Source of the DNA: Alkalitalea saponilacus
Lineage (GTDB): Bacteria > Bacteroidota > Bacteroidia > Bacteroidales > Marinilabiliaceae
NCBI RefSeq assembly: GCF_900168165.1
Contig: NZ_FUYV01000001.1
Location: forward strand, 1-64,000
DNA: 64,000 bases
Direction: 5' to 3'
This document shows positions 55,648 through 64,000 of the stretch, piece after piece. The notes beneath the pieces were generated by a model. It saw only the letters and a program-made list of their open reading frames with translations, was not told where the DNA came from and made no database searches. Within the stretch, counting starts at the first letter, position 1; each line of letters starts with the position of its first letter. Made by a program: the position numbers and the translations under genes.

Positions 55648-55868
55648 AAAGAGGCTGTCTCAAAAGTAAATTTTAATTATCCTCATCTTTAAAAACATAA
55701 ATTACACATAAATAATTCACCCCTAAATCCCCCGAGTTAAAGTCATTTGACTAAACAATAGGGGGACTTTAAGCCTCCCACTTGGGGGAGGTTTGAAGGG
55801 GTAAAACGAGGTTGCTTGCAAATTGTATGTATTGAAAGTTGTTATTAGACTTTTGCGACAGCCTCTTT
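55648..55868 (-). mobile_element. MITE copy B, ~220 bp with near-perfect terminal inverted repeats
   Basis: The left end AAAGAGGCTGTCTCAAAAGT and the right end, reverse-complemented, AAAGAGGCTGTCGCAAAAGT differ at one position. The internal C/G-run hairpin matches copy A read in the opposite direction, with a ~25-base insertion in its loop including AGTCAAATGACT (about 55745-55762). No open frame exists inside. It lies between folA and pgi. Confidence 0.85.
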
Positions 55869-55901
55869 ATATTTTTACTATCTAAATAATAATATCCGAC
55901 T

Positions 55902-57245
55902 CTATAGCTTTTTGCGAATTTCTTCAGTTTCTTTCTCAAAACCTGGCTTGCCCAAAAGTGCGAACATATTCTTTTTATATGCCTCTACTCCCGGTTGATC
56001 AAATGGATTTACTCCCAAAACATATCCACTGATTCCACAAGCTTTTTCAAAGAAGAAAATCAATTGCCCCAAGAAGTATTCGTTCAGTTGAGGAACAGAG
56101 ATTCGGATGTTGGGAACACCTCCGTCTACATGTGCAACCAAAGTGCCTAATTCGGCCATTTTGTTAACCTCATCTACTCTCTTTCCTGCAATATAATTCA
56201 AGCTGTCGAGATCATCTTTATCGGAAGGAACTTTAACGGTATGATTGGAATTCTCAACAGAGATAACCGTTTCAAAAATGGTACGTTCACCTTCCTGGAT
56301 CCATTGTCCCATGGAGTGCAAATCAGTTGTGAAATCAACGGCAGCCGGGAAAATTCCTTTGTTCTCTTTACCTTCACTTTCTCCGTAAAGTTGTTTCCAC
56401 CATTCTGCCAAAAAGTGCAGTTTTGGGTGATAATTAACAAGGATCTCAGTTTTCTTTCCACTTTGATATAATAAATTTCTGGCTGCTGCATAAACTGCTG
56501 CAGGGTTATCTTCAAAACTCACATCGGGTGCAGTTGCTTTAACCATGTCACGAGCTCCCTCTACCAGTTTTTCAATATCAAAGCCGGCTACAGCTATAGG
56601 AAGTAACCCTACGGGAGTTAAAACAGAAAACCGTCCACCAACATCGTCAGGTATAACGTAAGTTTGGTATCCTTCTCGATCGGCAAGTGTTCTTAAAGCA
56701 CCCTTGCTTTCGTCGGTAATGGCTACAATTCGGTTTTTCACTTCATTTGCACCATGTTTCTTTTCCAGCAGTTCTTTCAATAATCGGAATGCGATGGCAG
56801 GCTCTGTAGTTGTTCCTGATTTGGAAATTACCACTACCGAAAAAGATTTGTCTTTTAATAGTTCTAAAAGTTCATGGGAGTAATCTTCTCCGATGTTTTG
56901 TCCGGCATATAAAACAACAGGCCGCTTGCGGTCTGCCATCAGAAAATCAAAAGAGTTGGACAAAGCATCGATTACAGCTCTGGCTCCAAGGTAGCTTCCG
57001 CCAATTCCGGTCACCACAACGACATCTGATTGCTCGCTTAACCTGTCAGCCGTAGCTTTAATGGTTTTAAGTTCCTCGCTGGTGATGGCTTCAGGCAGCT
57101 CCATCCAACCCAGGAAATCATTCCCGGCACCGGATTTATCATGAAGTTTTTGTTGGCAGGCCAACACATTTCCGGCTTGCTTTTTCACTTCATCAAGTGA
57201 TATAAAGCCTCCGGTTTTTTGAATGTCTATTGAAATTTTTTGCAT
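55902..57245 (-). CDS. pgi: Glucose-6-phosphate isomerase Pgi
   Basis: The ATG at 57245 ([16 protein letters not shown]) is preferred because relatives start there; the ATG at 57269 would add eight residues. The 447-residue SIS-fold enzyme interconverts glucose 6-phosphate and fructose 6-phosphate. It has [39 protein letters not shown], the [17 protein letters not shown] signature and a C-terminal [20 protein letters not shown]. It forms a minus-strand group with gpsA and lysS. Confidence 0.96.
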   Translation of the reverse strand: MQKISIDIQKTGGFISLDEVKKQAGNVLACQQKLHDKSGAGNDFLGWMELPEAITSEELKTIKATADRLSEQSDVVVVTGIGGSYLGARAVIDALSNSFDFLMADRKRPVVLYAGQNIGEDYSHELLELLKDKSFSVVVISKSGTTTEPAIAFRLLKELLEKKHGANEVKNRIVAITDESKGALRTLADREGYQTYVIPDDVGGRFSVLTPVGLLPIAVAGFDIEKLVEGARDMVKATAPDVSFEDNPAAVYAAARNLLYQSGKKTEILVNYHPKLHFLAEWWKQLYGESEGKENKGIFPAAVDFTTDLHSMGQWIQEGERTIFETVISVENSNHTVKVPSDKDDLDSLNYIAGKRVDEVNKMAELGTLVAHVDGGVPNIRISVPQLNEYFLGQLIFFFEKACGISGYVLGVNPFDQPGVEAYKKNMFALLGKPGFEKETEEIRKKL

Positions 57246-57286
57246 TGTTAAATGTGAATTTTTTGACATTAAAAATAAGCTCCTCT

Positions 57287-58285
57287 TTATCTCAGAGATT
57301 CGGTTAATAACCGGATCTCAATGGTAGGGGATATCTTCTCGTATATGATGTTATAAACAGCATCGGTAATAGGCATGTTCACTTTGTACCTATCATTTAT
57401 CTCTTTTATACTCTTGGCTGCGTAGTAACCTTCGGCAATCATCAGCATCTCCAGTTGTGCGCTTTTTACAGAATACCCTTTCCCAATCATGGTACCAAAA
57501 GTTCTGTTCCGGCTGAACTGTGAATAACAAGTAACCAATAAATCTCCCAGATATGCAGAGCTTTTTATATCACGAGTAATGGGATGCACAGTATCAACAA
57601 ATCGTTTTATTTCTTGTATGGCATTGGAGATTAAAACTGCCTGGAAATTATCACCATAGCCCAATCCATGACAAATCCCGGATGCTACGGCCATAATATT
57701 TTTTAAAACTGCGGCATATTCCGTCCCATAAATATCATCCGACACCACTGTCTTTATAAAACTGCATTGTAATCTGGAAGCAAACTCGCGTCCCTTTTTA
57801 ACATCTTGACAAGCGATGGTAAGGTAGGACAACCTTTCCAAGGCAACCTCTTCCGCATGACATGGACCTGATATAACTGCAATCTGATCGAGCGGAACAC
57901 CATGGATTTTATTAAAATAACTGGCGATGATTAATTTATGTTCTGGCACAAGTCCCTTAATTGCTGAAACTATGAGCTTATCTTTAAGGGACACCGTCAA
58001 CCCGGATAAGAGTTGATTTAAAAAAGCCGATGGATTTGCGAAAATTAATATATCAGAGGCTTCAATTAGTTCATTGATGTCCTGAAAAAATGAAATCCGG
58101 TCAATATCAAAAGCAACAGATGTGAGATAATTTGGGTTATGTTTTACTGTTTTAAATCTTTCAATATATTCGGGACTTCTGAAATGCCAGTTCAGTTTTT
58201 CAGAACTGATTAACACCATTTTCGCTATGGCTGTTGCCCAGCTGCCACTACCTATAATTCCGATTTTCGACGCGGTTACGTCCAT
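57287..58285 (-). CDS. gpsA: NAD(P)H-dependent glycerol-3-phosphate dehydrogenase GpsA
   Basis: I start it at the ATG at 58285 ([23 protein letters not shown]); an upstream GTG at 58309 would abut the lysS stop but adds nothing typical. The 332-residue enzyme makes sn-glycerol 3-phosphate for phospholipids. Dinucleotide loop [56 protein letters not shown] with the catalytic Lys, and [14 protein letters not shown] are visible. It lies between pgi and lysS. Confidence 0.95.
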   Translation of the reverse strand: MDVTASKIGIIGSGSWATAIAKMVLISSEKLNWHFRSPEYIERFKTVKHNPNYLTSVAFDIDRISFFQDINELIEASDILIFANPSAFLNQLLSGLTVSLKDKLIVSAIKGLVPEHKLIIASYFNKIHGVPLDQIAVISGPCHAEEVALERLSYLTIACQDVKKGREFASRLQCSFIKTVVSDDIYGTEYAAVLKNIMAVASGICHGLGYGDNFQAVLISNAIQEIKRFVDTVHPITRDIKSSAYLGDLLVTCYSQFSRNRTFGTMIGKGYSVKSAQLEMLMIAEGYYAAKSIKEINDRYKVNMPITDAVYNIIYEKISPTIEIRLLTESLR

Positions 58286-58309
58286 GATAATATTGTTTTT
58301 GTTACGCAC

Positions 58310-60040
58310 TTAACTTTGCGAAAGCCATTCTGAAACCTCTTCTTTGGATGGGTTTGTCAGGCCAAGTTTATTCTTTTTATTTAGTCCGCACAATTGCTGG
58401 TGCAATTTATTTGGATTATCAACTTCTAATAAATCTTTTACTCTCTGAAAACCGGCTTTTCGAACAACTGGTATCCACTCTTCGGGAATCCCTAAAGCTT
58501 CGAATTTGTCGTCACCATCTTTCTCCGCTTTCTTTTCGGGTCGCATTTGCGGGAAAAACAACACCTCCTGTATGGATTCCTGATTGGTCATAAACATAGT
58601 GAGGCGGTCAATCCCAATTCCCATTCCCGAGGTAGGGGGCATACCATATTCCAATGAACGAACAAAATCGTGATCAATAAACATGGCTTCATCATCGCCT
58701 TTCTCCGAAAGTTTCAGCTGATCCTGAAAACGCTCCAACTGATCTATGGGATCATTCAACTCGCTGTAGGCATTTGCCAGTTCCTTGCCGTTTACCATTA
58801 ACTCAAACCTTTCGGTAAGTTCTGGATTTTCACGGTGTTTTTTGCACAACGGCGACATCTCAATCGGATAATCGGTTATGAATGTGGGCTGAATGTAGTG
58901 ATGCTCACATTTTTCTCCAAAGATTTCATCAATCATTTTTCCTTTTCCCATGGAAGCATCCACCTCAATATTGAGCTTTTTGCAAACATCACGCAACTGC
59001 TTTTCATCCATTCCTGAAACATCCATTCCAGTGTGCTCTTTTATGGCTTCCAACATGGGAACACGTTTGAAGGGACGCTTAAAATTTATGATTTTATCTC
59101 CCAGTTTTACCTCCGTAGTTCCGTGTAGCTCAAGAGCTACACGTTCAATCATCTCTTCGGTAAAATCCATCATCCACTTATAATCTTTGTAAGCCACGTA
59201 GATTTCCATGACGGTGAACTCAGGGTTATGGGTTCTGTCCATACCTTCGTTTCGGAAATCTTTGGCAAACTCGTAAACTCCATCAAAGCCACCTACAATC
59301 AGGCGTTTAAGGTAAAGTTCGTTAGCAATTCTCAAATATAGCGGGATGTTAAGGGCATTGTGGTGAGTAATAAACGGACGAGCTGCCGCTCCTCCGGGAA
59401 TCGCCTGTAAAATTGGCGTTTCCACCTCTAAATAACCACGCTCATTGAAGAAATTTCGCATGGTATTCATAATTTTCGTTCTGGCCAAAAAGGTCTCCTT
59501 CACATGATCATTCACTATCAAATCAACATAACGCTGACGATAGCGCATTTCCGGATCGGTAAATGCGTCATAAATCTTCCCGTCTTTCTCTTTTACGATT
59601 GGAAGAGGACGAACAGATTTGGCTAATACGGTGAGTTCCTTTACATGTAAAGAGATTTCACCGGTTTGTGTTTTAAACACAAACCCTTTAACTCCAATGA
59701 TGTCTCCAATGTCAAGCAAACGTTTAAAAACCGTATTGTACATGGTTTTATCCTCTCCTTCACAAATATCGTCACGGCGGATATACACCTGCATGCGTCC
59801 CTTCCCGTCCTTAATCTGCGCAAAGGAAGCGCTACCCATAATTCTGCGTGTCATAATGCGACCCGCTAAAACCACCTCCTGAAACTGATCAGGATGATCA
59901 TCAAATTGATCCAGAATATCTTTTGATTGATGGGTAACGGGGAATTCATCGGCAGGAAAGGGATTGATACCCAGTTTGTAAAGTTCCTTTAAACTATCTC
60001 GTCGGATTTGCTCCTGTTCGCTTAATTCTATCTGACTCAT
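58310..60040 (-). CDS. lysS: Lysyl-tRNA synthetase LysS (class II)
   Basis: The 576-residue enzyme has an OB-fold anticodon domain (about 55-160, VVLAGRIMTRRIMG), motif 2 FAKDFRNEGMDRTHNPEFT and motif 3 GMGIGIDRLTMFMT. After EVLFFPQMRPEKK it has a tail of about 70 residues with PEWV-type IPEEWIPVVRKAGFQRVKDL, ending EEVSEWLSQS, found in Bacteroidota LysS. It is read first in the group lysS-gpsA-pgi. Confidence 0.97.
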   Translation of the reverse strand: MSQIELSEQEQIRRDSLKELYKLGINPFPADEFPVTHQSKDILDQFDDHPDQFQEVVLAGRIMTRRIMGSASFAQIKDGKGRMQVYIRRDDICEGEDKTMYNTVFKRLLDIGDIIGVKGFVFKTQTGEISLHVKELTVLAKSVRPLPIVKEKDGKIYDAFTDPEMRYRQRYVDLIVNDHVKETFLARTKIMNTMRNFFNERGYLEVETPILQAIPGGAAARPFITHHNALNIPLYLRIANELYLKRLIVGGFDGVYEFAKDFRNEGMDRTHNPEFTVMEIYVAYKDYKWMMDFTEEMIERVALELHGTTEVKLGDKIINFKRPFKRVPMLEAIKEHTGMDVSGMDEKQLRDVCKKLNIEVDASMGKGKMIDEIFGEKCEHHYIQPTFITDYPIEMSPLCKKHRENPELTERFELMVNGKELANAYSELNDPIDQLERFQDQLKLSEKGDDEAMFIDHDFVRSLEYGMPPTSGMGIGIDRLTMFMTNQESIQEVLFFPQMRPEKKAEKDGDDKFEALGIPEEWIPVVRKAGFQRVKDLLEVDNPNKLHQQLCGLNKKNKLGLTNPSKEEVSEWLSQS

Positions 60041-60399
60041 TGGTTAATAATTGTTTACTTGAAAAAGTGAGTAGCAAAAAACAAAATGCAAAGATAACCT
60101 CAAAATATTCAATATAAAAAGGTAAGCGAAAAATCGTTGGGATTTATAATGATAAAAAGTGTAAACATTAAAGTTTGTTGAATGTTTTTTAACACAAAAT
60201 ACTTATCACTTTAACATTAAATATAGAAATAAATAGGCAATAGTTACGTTTAATATGACCTCAGGCATCAGCCATAACCCAAAAGGCAAGTTCGCGTGAG
60301 AAAATGGCCATAGCCGTTTTCTCTGAGAAGTATGATATGTGAAGTATTACCGGAAGAATAATCCTGTGGATTGTTTCTGCCTTTAAATTTAATGCGCTG
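60041..60399. other. Intergenic region between lysS and the beta-helix gene
   Basis: These 359 bases carry no supported gene. GAGAAAA (60298-60304) and TTTTCTC (60317-60323) enclose a GGC...GCC core, a small hairpin without a T-run. The rest is AT-rich. The promoters for lysS and the beta-helix gene are probably here but not clear. Confidence 0.4.
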
Positions 60400-62700
60400 A
60401 TGTACAGTAAAATTATCGTCACTTTGTTGACAATCCTTAATTTTGCATGGATAAGTATCCATGCAAATGAAATCAGGCTGGAGTTCATCACCAGTTATCA
60501 ATGTGAAATAACCGATCCCGATAGCATAATTATCGAAAATTTGGCCCGCCAGGGTTCCGCCACAATTTATTATCCCAACAATGTTTTCGTTATAACTGAA
60601 ACAGGACTGTCTGTTGGAGACGGAACTGTCAGGAAACCTGAAAAGTTTTCAGTGTCGCAAAACTATCCAAATCCCTTTACCGATATAACACGATTTGATG
60701 TGCACGTTAAAAGTGCCGATGAATTCGTTCTATCTGTAAATGATTTAGAGGGACGTTTGCTTTTAACAGAACGTCATTATCTGGATTCAGGTGTTCATAC
60801 ATTTACATTTAATGGAGCCGGGCAGCAAATCCTTCTGCTGAATGTTAAATCTCCGGATGGCAACCAGAGTATTAAAATGATTCAAAGCAGCACCTCCTCA
60901 GCAAATTCTCCAAACATAAGGTACACTGGATTATCGGGAGCTCTTTATGATAATAATGAACTGTTGTTAAAAACAGCAGATACCTTTCCTTTTGCTTTTG
61001 GAGATCAACTCAGATTTACAGCTTATGTAACCAACAGTTTGGGTGCAGTTGAACATGCAAAAGTAACGGCATCCCCTGTTTCAGGGAGTGATTATCATAT
61101 CAATATCGCCGGTAATACGCCTGCACGACCTTCAACCATTTCCGGTTCAACTCAGGTAAATTCAGGACAAACAGGAATTACTTATTCTGTTACTAATACT
61201 CCGGGCATCACTTATAACTGGACTGTACCTAACGGCTGGAATATTACAGGCGGGCAAAACAGTTCCACCATTACTGTTACTGCAGGGGCATCGGGTGGTA
61301 CAATTGCGGTAACTGCCCAGAATGCATGTGGAACAAGTAACTCGCGTTCGTTATCGGTGACGGTTTCAACGGGAAATAATGACACCTCCGGGCCGGTAAA
61401 CATGGCAGATGCAGCTTTCTTTGTGGCACCAAACGGCCGTTCAAATGCTGCAGGAACCTACAACGACCCTTACGACCTCGCCACTGCTTTGAGAGCCAAT
61501 GGCCCGGCATCACCCGGAGACCTTATCATTCTCAAAGAGGGAACCTATAATGGACGATTTACGAGTAGTGTAAGAGGCACCAGGAACAACCACATTATTT
61601 TTGCCGCAGAGCCGGGTAAAAGGGTTACCATAAATGGCCAGTCAGGATCTGGCGGACATGTTTTGTTAATTCAGGGTGAATGGGTAATATTCAGAGAACT
61701 GGAAATAACCAACACAAACACCAATCGTATGCAGCTGGTTGGAGGTGTTGAATTTGAAGCTCCAAATTCAAAACTCATCAATTGTATAATCCATAACAAC
61801 CAAGGGGGTGTAGGTTTCTGGACCGGTGCCATTGACAGCGAACTCTACGGAAATATCATTTATAACAATGGTTTCTTTTCAGAACGTGGCAGAGGTCATG
61901 GCATATACGCGCAAAATAGAAATGGAACCAAAACCATTGCCAATAACATTCTGTTCTTTGGATATGGATTTGGAATTCATGCCTATACTGAAAATGGGTA
62001 TCTTGAAGGATTCGACTTTTTGCGCAATGTCTGGTTCCGCACAGGCGCTTCGATTGAAGGCGCCAGTGTATATGGCGAATCAGACGGACTTCTGATAGGT
62101 GGCCATCAACCGGTGGATCGGACACGTTTAATCGGAAACCACTCCTGGACGCCGGTGGCAAATGCCCGAAGCCTCCGACTCGGATACAGCGCCACTCTGG
62201 GTGTTGATGGAAGCACGCAGCTCTGGAACGAGTTTATTGAATTGCGAGATAATTATATTGTAGGAAATACTTATACGCGAGGACAATGGAGATCTGCAAT
62301 AGCCGAAAACAACCAATTTTTTGGTGCAGAAATCGGACCACATCCTTCTGATTTCCCAAACAATTCATACTCCAACCGTCTGCCAACCGGGACCAAAGTG
62401 GTTGTGCAAAACAATCAGTACGATTCAGGTAGGTTTGACCTAATTATATATAACTGGAATGATCAGAGTCAGGTTAACGCGGATCTTTCAAACCATCTGC
62501 AAAGCGGACAATCATACCGAATTTACAGTGTGTTTGACTTGTGGGGAACCCCGGTAGCCAGTGGAACATACCAGGGAGGAAATGTATCTGTACCCATGGG
62601 AACTGTTGCTCCACCTCAGCCCAACGGATTTCCAAATGCCATTACAGGAGCCGACAACCCCGGCAGAACCTTTGGTGTTTTTATTCTCAGAGTTCAATAA
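60400..62700 (+). CDS. Secreted right-handed beta-helix protein with internal sorting-like domain
   Basis: The 766-residue protein has a signal peptide (MYSKIIVTLLTILNFAWISIHA). Residues about 80-160 (SVSQNYPNPFTDITRFDV...) resemble a type IX sorting domain but near the N-terminus. A PKD-like domain follows (about 235-325, GITYNWTVPNGWNI). Then comes a right-handed beta-helix (about 340-620) that opens FFVAPNGRSNAAGTYNDPYDL and has ILKEGTYNGRF, as in polysaccharide lyase-like and DUF1565-type proteins. The C-terminus (about 660-766) is a beta domain without a standard sorting motif. Lyase activity is not shown. No carbohydrate genes are adjacent. Confidence 0.75.
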   Translation: MYSKIIVTLLTILNFAWISIHANEIRLEFITSYQCEITDPDSIIIENLARQGSATIYYPNNVFVITETGLSVGDGTVRKPEKFSVSQNYPNPFTDITRFDVHVKSADEFVLSVNDLEGRLLLTERHYLDSGVHTFTFNGAGQQILLLNVKSPDGNQSIKMIQSSTSSANSPNIRYTGLSGALYDNNELLLKTADTFPFAFGDQLRFTAYVTNSLGAVEHAKVTASPVSGSDYHINIAGNTPARPSTISGSTQVNSGQTGITYSVTNTPGITYNWTVPNGWNITGGQNSSTITVTAGASGGTIAVTAQNACGTSNSRSLSVTVSTGNNDTSGPVNMADAAFFVAPNGRSNAAGTYNDPYDLATALRANGPASPGDLIILKEGTYNGRFTSSVRGTRNNHIIFAAEPGKRVTINGQSGSGGHVLLIQGEWVIFRELEITNTNTNRMQLVGGVEFEAPNSKLINCIIHNNQGGVGFWTGAIDSELYGNIIYNNGFFSERGRGHGIYAQNRNGTKTIANNILFFGYGFGIHAYTENGYLEGFDFLRNVWFRTGASIEGASVYGESDGLLIGGHQPVDRTRLIGNHSWTPVANARSLRLGYSATLGVDGSTQLWNEFIELRDNYIVGNTYTRGQWRSAIAENNQFFGAEIGPHPSDFPNNSYSNRLPTGTKVVVQNNQYDSGRFDLIIYNWNDQSQVNADLSNHLQSGQSYRIYSVFDLWGTPVASGTYQGGNVSVPMGTVAPPQPNGFPNAITGADNPGRTFGVFILRVQ

Positions 62701-62747
62701 AGTAATGGGAGAAGGATAAACATTCTCCGCTTTCAAACGTTAAATCA

Positions 62748-62791
62748 TAACACTTCGAAGAATTAAATGTATCTTCGAAGTGTTAGTTTTT
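62748..62791 (+). terminator. Terminator of the beta-helix gene
   Basis: TAACACTTCGAAGA (62748-62761) and TCTTCGAAGTGTTA (62772-62785) form a perfect 14-bp stem with a ten-base loop, followed by GTTTTT. It separates the beta-helix gene from lipA. Confidence 0.88.
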
Positions 62792-62824
62792 AATGGATTA
62801 TCGAAAACAACAACATCAATAAAA

Positions 62825-63694
62825 ATGGTTAAAATTCAACAACGCAGATCTAAACCCGATTGGCTTAAAATTCAACTTCCCAATACTTCTGAATACAGCT
62901 GGATGCATAAAACCATCCGTGATCATAAACTGCACACCATCTGTACCAGTGGAAAATGTCCCAATGCAGCAGAATGCTGGGGAGCCGGAACAGCCACATT
63001 CATGATATTGGGAGATACCTGTACGCGTGCTTGCAAATTTTGTAACGTAAAAACAGGAAAACCCGGACCGGTAGACTTTAAAGAGCCTTTCCGAATAGCT
63101 CGTTCCATACAGATTATGAAGATTAAACATGCTGTTATCACCTCTGTAGATCGTGATGATTTGCCCGATGGAGGAGCAGGTGTTTGGGTTGAGACCATCA
63201 AAAAAGTGAAAGAGGTGAATCCCGGCATAACCATGGAAGTGCTGATTCCAGATTTTCAGGGGATGACAAACCTGGTGGATCAGATCATAGATGCAGAACC
63301 TGAAGTGATAAGCCACAATGTGGAAACGGTTCGCCGGTTAACACCGCAAATCCGTTCCAGAGCCAAATATGACGTTAGCCTTGATGTGCTTAAGCACATT
63401 GCCGGCCGGGGTGTTGTTGCCAAATCCGGGATAATGTTAGGATTGGGAGAAACTCAGGAAGAAGTTCTTGAAACCATGGACGACCTTGTTAATCAGGGAG
63501 TAAAAGTTCTCACCATCGGACAATACCTACAGCCTTCAGCAGTGCATCTGGAGGTTCAGGAGTATATAACTCCTGAACAATTCAAAATTTATGAGATAGA
63601 AGGATTAAAAAAAGGGTTTAAATTTGTGGAAAGTGGTCCGTTGGTAAGATCATCCTACCACGCCGAAAAACATATTAATGCGTTAAATGATTAA
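62825..63694 (+). CDS. lipA: Lipoyl synthase LipA
   Basis: I start it at the ATG at 62825 (MVKIQQRRSKPDWLKIQLP); an earlier ATG at 62780 overlaps the terminator stem. The 289-residue radical-SAM enzyme inserts two sulfurs into octanoyl groups. It has the auxiliary cluster motif CTSGKCPNAAEC, the radical-SAM CTRACKFC and the terminal RSSYHAE with the Ser ligand of the auxiliary cluster. It is followed by lipB with one base between. Confidence 0.97.
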   Translation: MVKIQQRRSKPDWLKIQLPNTSEYSWMHKTIRDHKLHTICTSGKCPNAAECWGAGTATFMILGDTCTRACKFCNVKTGKPGPVDFKEPFRIARSIQIMKIKHAVITSVDRDDLPDGGAGVWVETIKKVKEVNPGITMEVLIPDFQGMTNLVDQIIDAEPEVISHNVETVRRLTPQIRSRAKYDVSLDVLKHIAGRGVVAKSGIMLGLGETQEEVLETMDDLVNQGVKVLTIGQYLQPSAVHLEVQEYITPEQFKIYEIEGLKKGFKFVESGPLVRSSYHAEKHINALND

Positions 63695-63695
63695 A

Positions 63696-64000
63696 ATGCA
63701 ACATACTACCATTTTCCACAATCCCGGAAAAGTTGATTACAAACAGGAGTGGGATCATCAGGAGCAACTCTTCGATGAAGTCGTAAACACAAAACTTCAT
63801 AACCGGGAGAATCCCGGATCGAAGGAACCTGTAAAGCACCATCTGATTTTTTGCGAACACCCCCATGTTTACACACTTGGGAAAAGCGGAATGCCATCAA
63901 ATCTCTTAATTACCGATGACCTGCTTAAGAAGATCGATGCCGTATTTTATAAAATCAATCGTGGTGGTGACATCACTTACCATGGCCCCGGCCAATTGGT
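63696..64000 (+). CDS. lipB: Octanoyl-ACP:protein N-octanoyltransferase LipB (start only)
   Basis: ATG at 63696 opens a frame running off the window end. It reads MQHTTIFHNPGKVDYKQEWD, HHLIFCEHPHVYTLGKSG and INRGGDITYHGPGQL, the LipB signature. It transfers octanoyl to the target lysine before LipA acts. The catalytic Lys/Cys region lies beyond the window. Confidence 0.95.
   Translation, partial: MQHTTIFHNPGKVDYKQEWDHQEQLFDEVVNTKLHNRENPGSKEPVKHHLIFCEHPHVYTLGKSGMPSNLLITDDLLKKIDAVFYKINRGGDITYHGPGQL

Overview
The window looks like chromosomal DNA from an anaerobic or facultative marine-type member of the Bacteroidota, probably in the Bacteroidales/Marinilabiliales area. The evidence is two SusC/SusD pairs, a gliding-type ABC ATPase (GldA), a type IX secretion C-terminal sorting domain, the long three-domain Bacteroidota form of IspG, a lysyl-tRNA synthetase with a C-terminal tail, promoter -7 boxes of the form TAnnTTTG, and almost no Shine-Dalgarno sequences. 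The exact genus cannot be told from the sequence alone. I saw no rRNA, tRNA or CRISPR array.

Layout. 1-2.6 kb: the tail of an IS4-type transposase, then two paralogous lipoproteins on the minus strand. 2.7-13.5 kb: a complete phosphate starvation locus, with a YfiR-like periplasmic protein, an OprO/P-type porin, two tandem PstS copies, PstC, PstA, PstB, PhoU, a PhoB-type regulator and a PhoR-type kinase. Three promoters here share the same architecture: four direct repeats spaced exactly 11 bp, with the last one starting 15 bp before a TAnnTTTG-like -7 box. This is the best candidate for a Pho box in this lineage. 13.9-25.5 kb: ordinary housekeeping genes (ispG, gldA, pdxH, acetyl-CoA hydrolase/transferase, mpl, an acyl-CoA ligase) plus small envelope proteins. 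25.7-29.4 kb: a large secreted beta-propeller/HYR-repeat protein with a sorting domain. 29.7-35.3 kb: larB and a short larC lacking its second domain, a Crp/Fnr regulator, an OsmC-type protein, fumC and an mscS channel.

35.3-48.1 kb is a polysaccharide utilisation locus on the minus strand. It contains two SusC/SusD pairs, a surface lipoprotein, a GH16 beta-glucanase and, unmarked by any full gene, the last ~65 codons of a GH26 mannanase. A long AT-rich gap follows. 49.1-55.5 kb is a plus-strand run: a small membrane protein, mutL, two rhomboid-family proteins, an endonuclease/exonuclease/phosphatase-family protein, thyA and folA. 55.9-60.0 kb carries pgi, gpsA and lysS on the minus strand. 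The window ends with a secreted beta-helix protein, lipA and the start of lipB.

Two copies of a ~200-bp element with terminal inverted repeats lie in opposite orientations at 20.1 kb and 55.65 kb and look like a MITE. No clear defence system, prophage or biosynthetic cluster is visible. The strongest points for follow-up are the Pho promoter architecture, the LarC lacking its second domain, the GH26 remnant and the MITE family.
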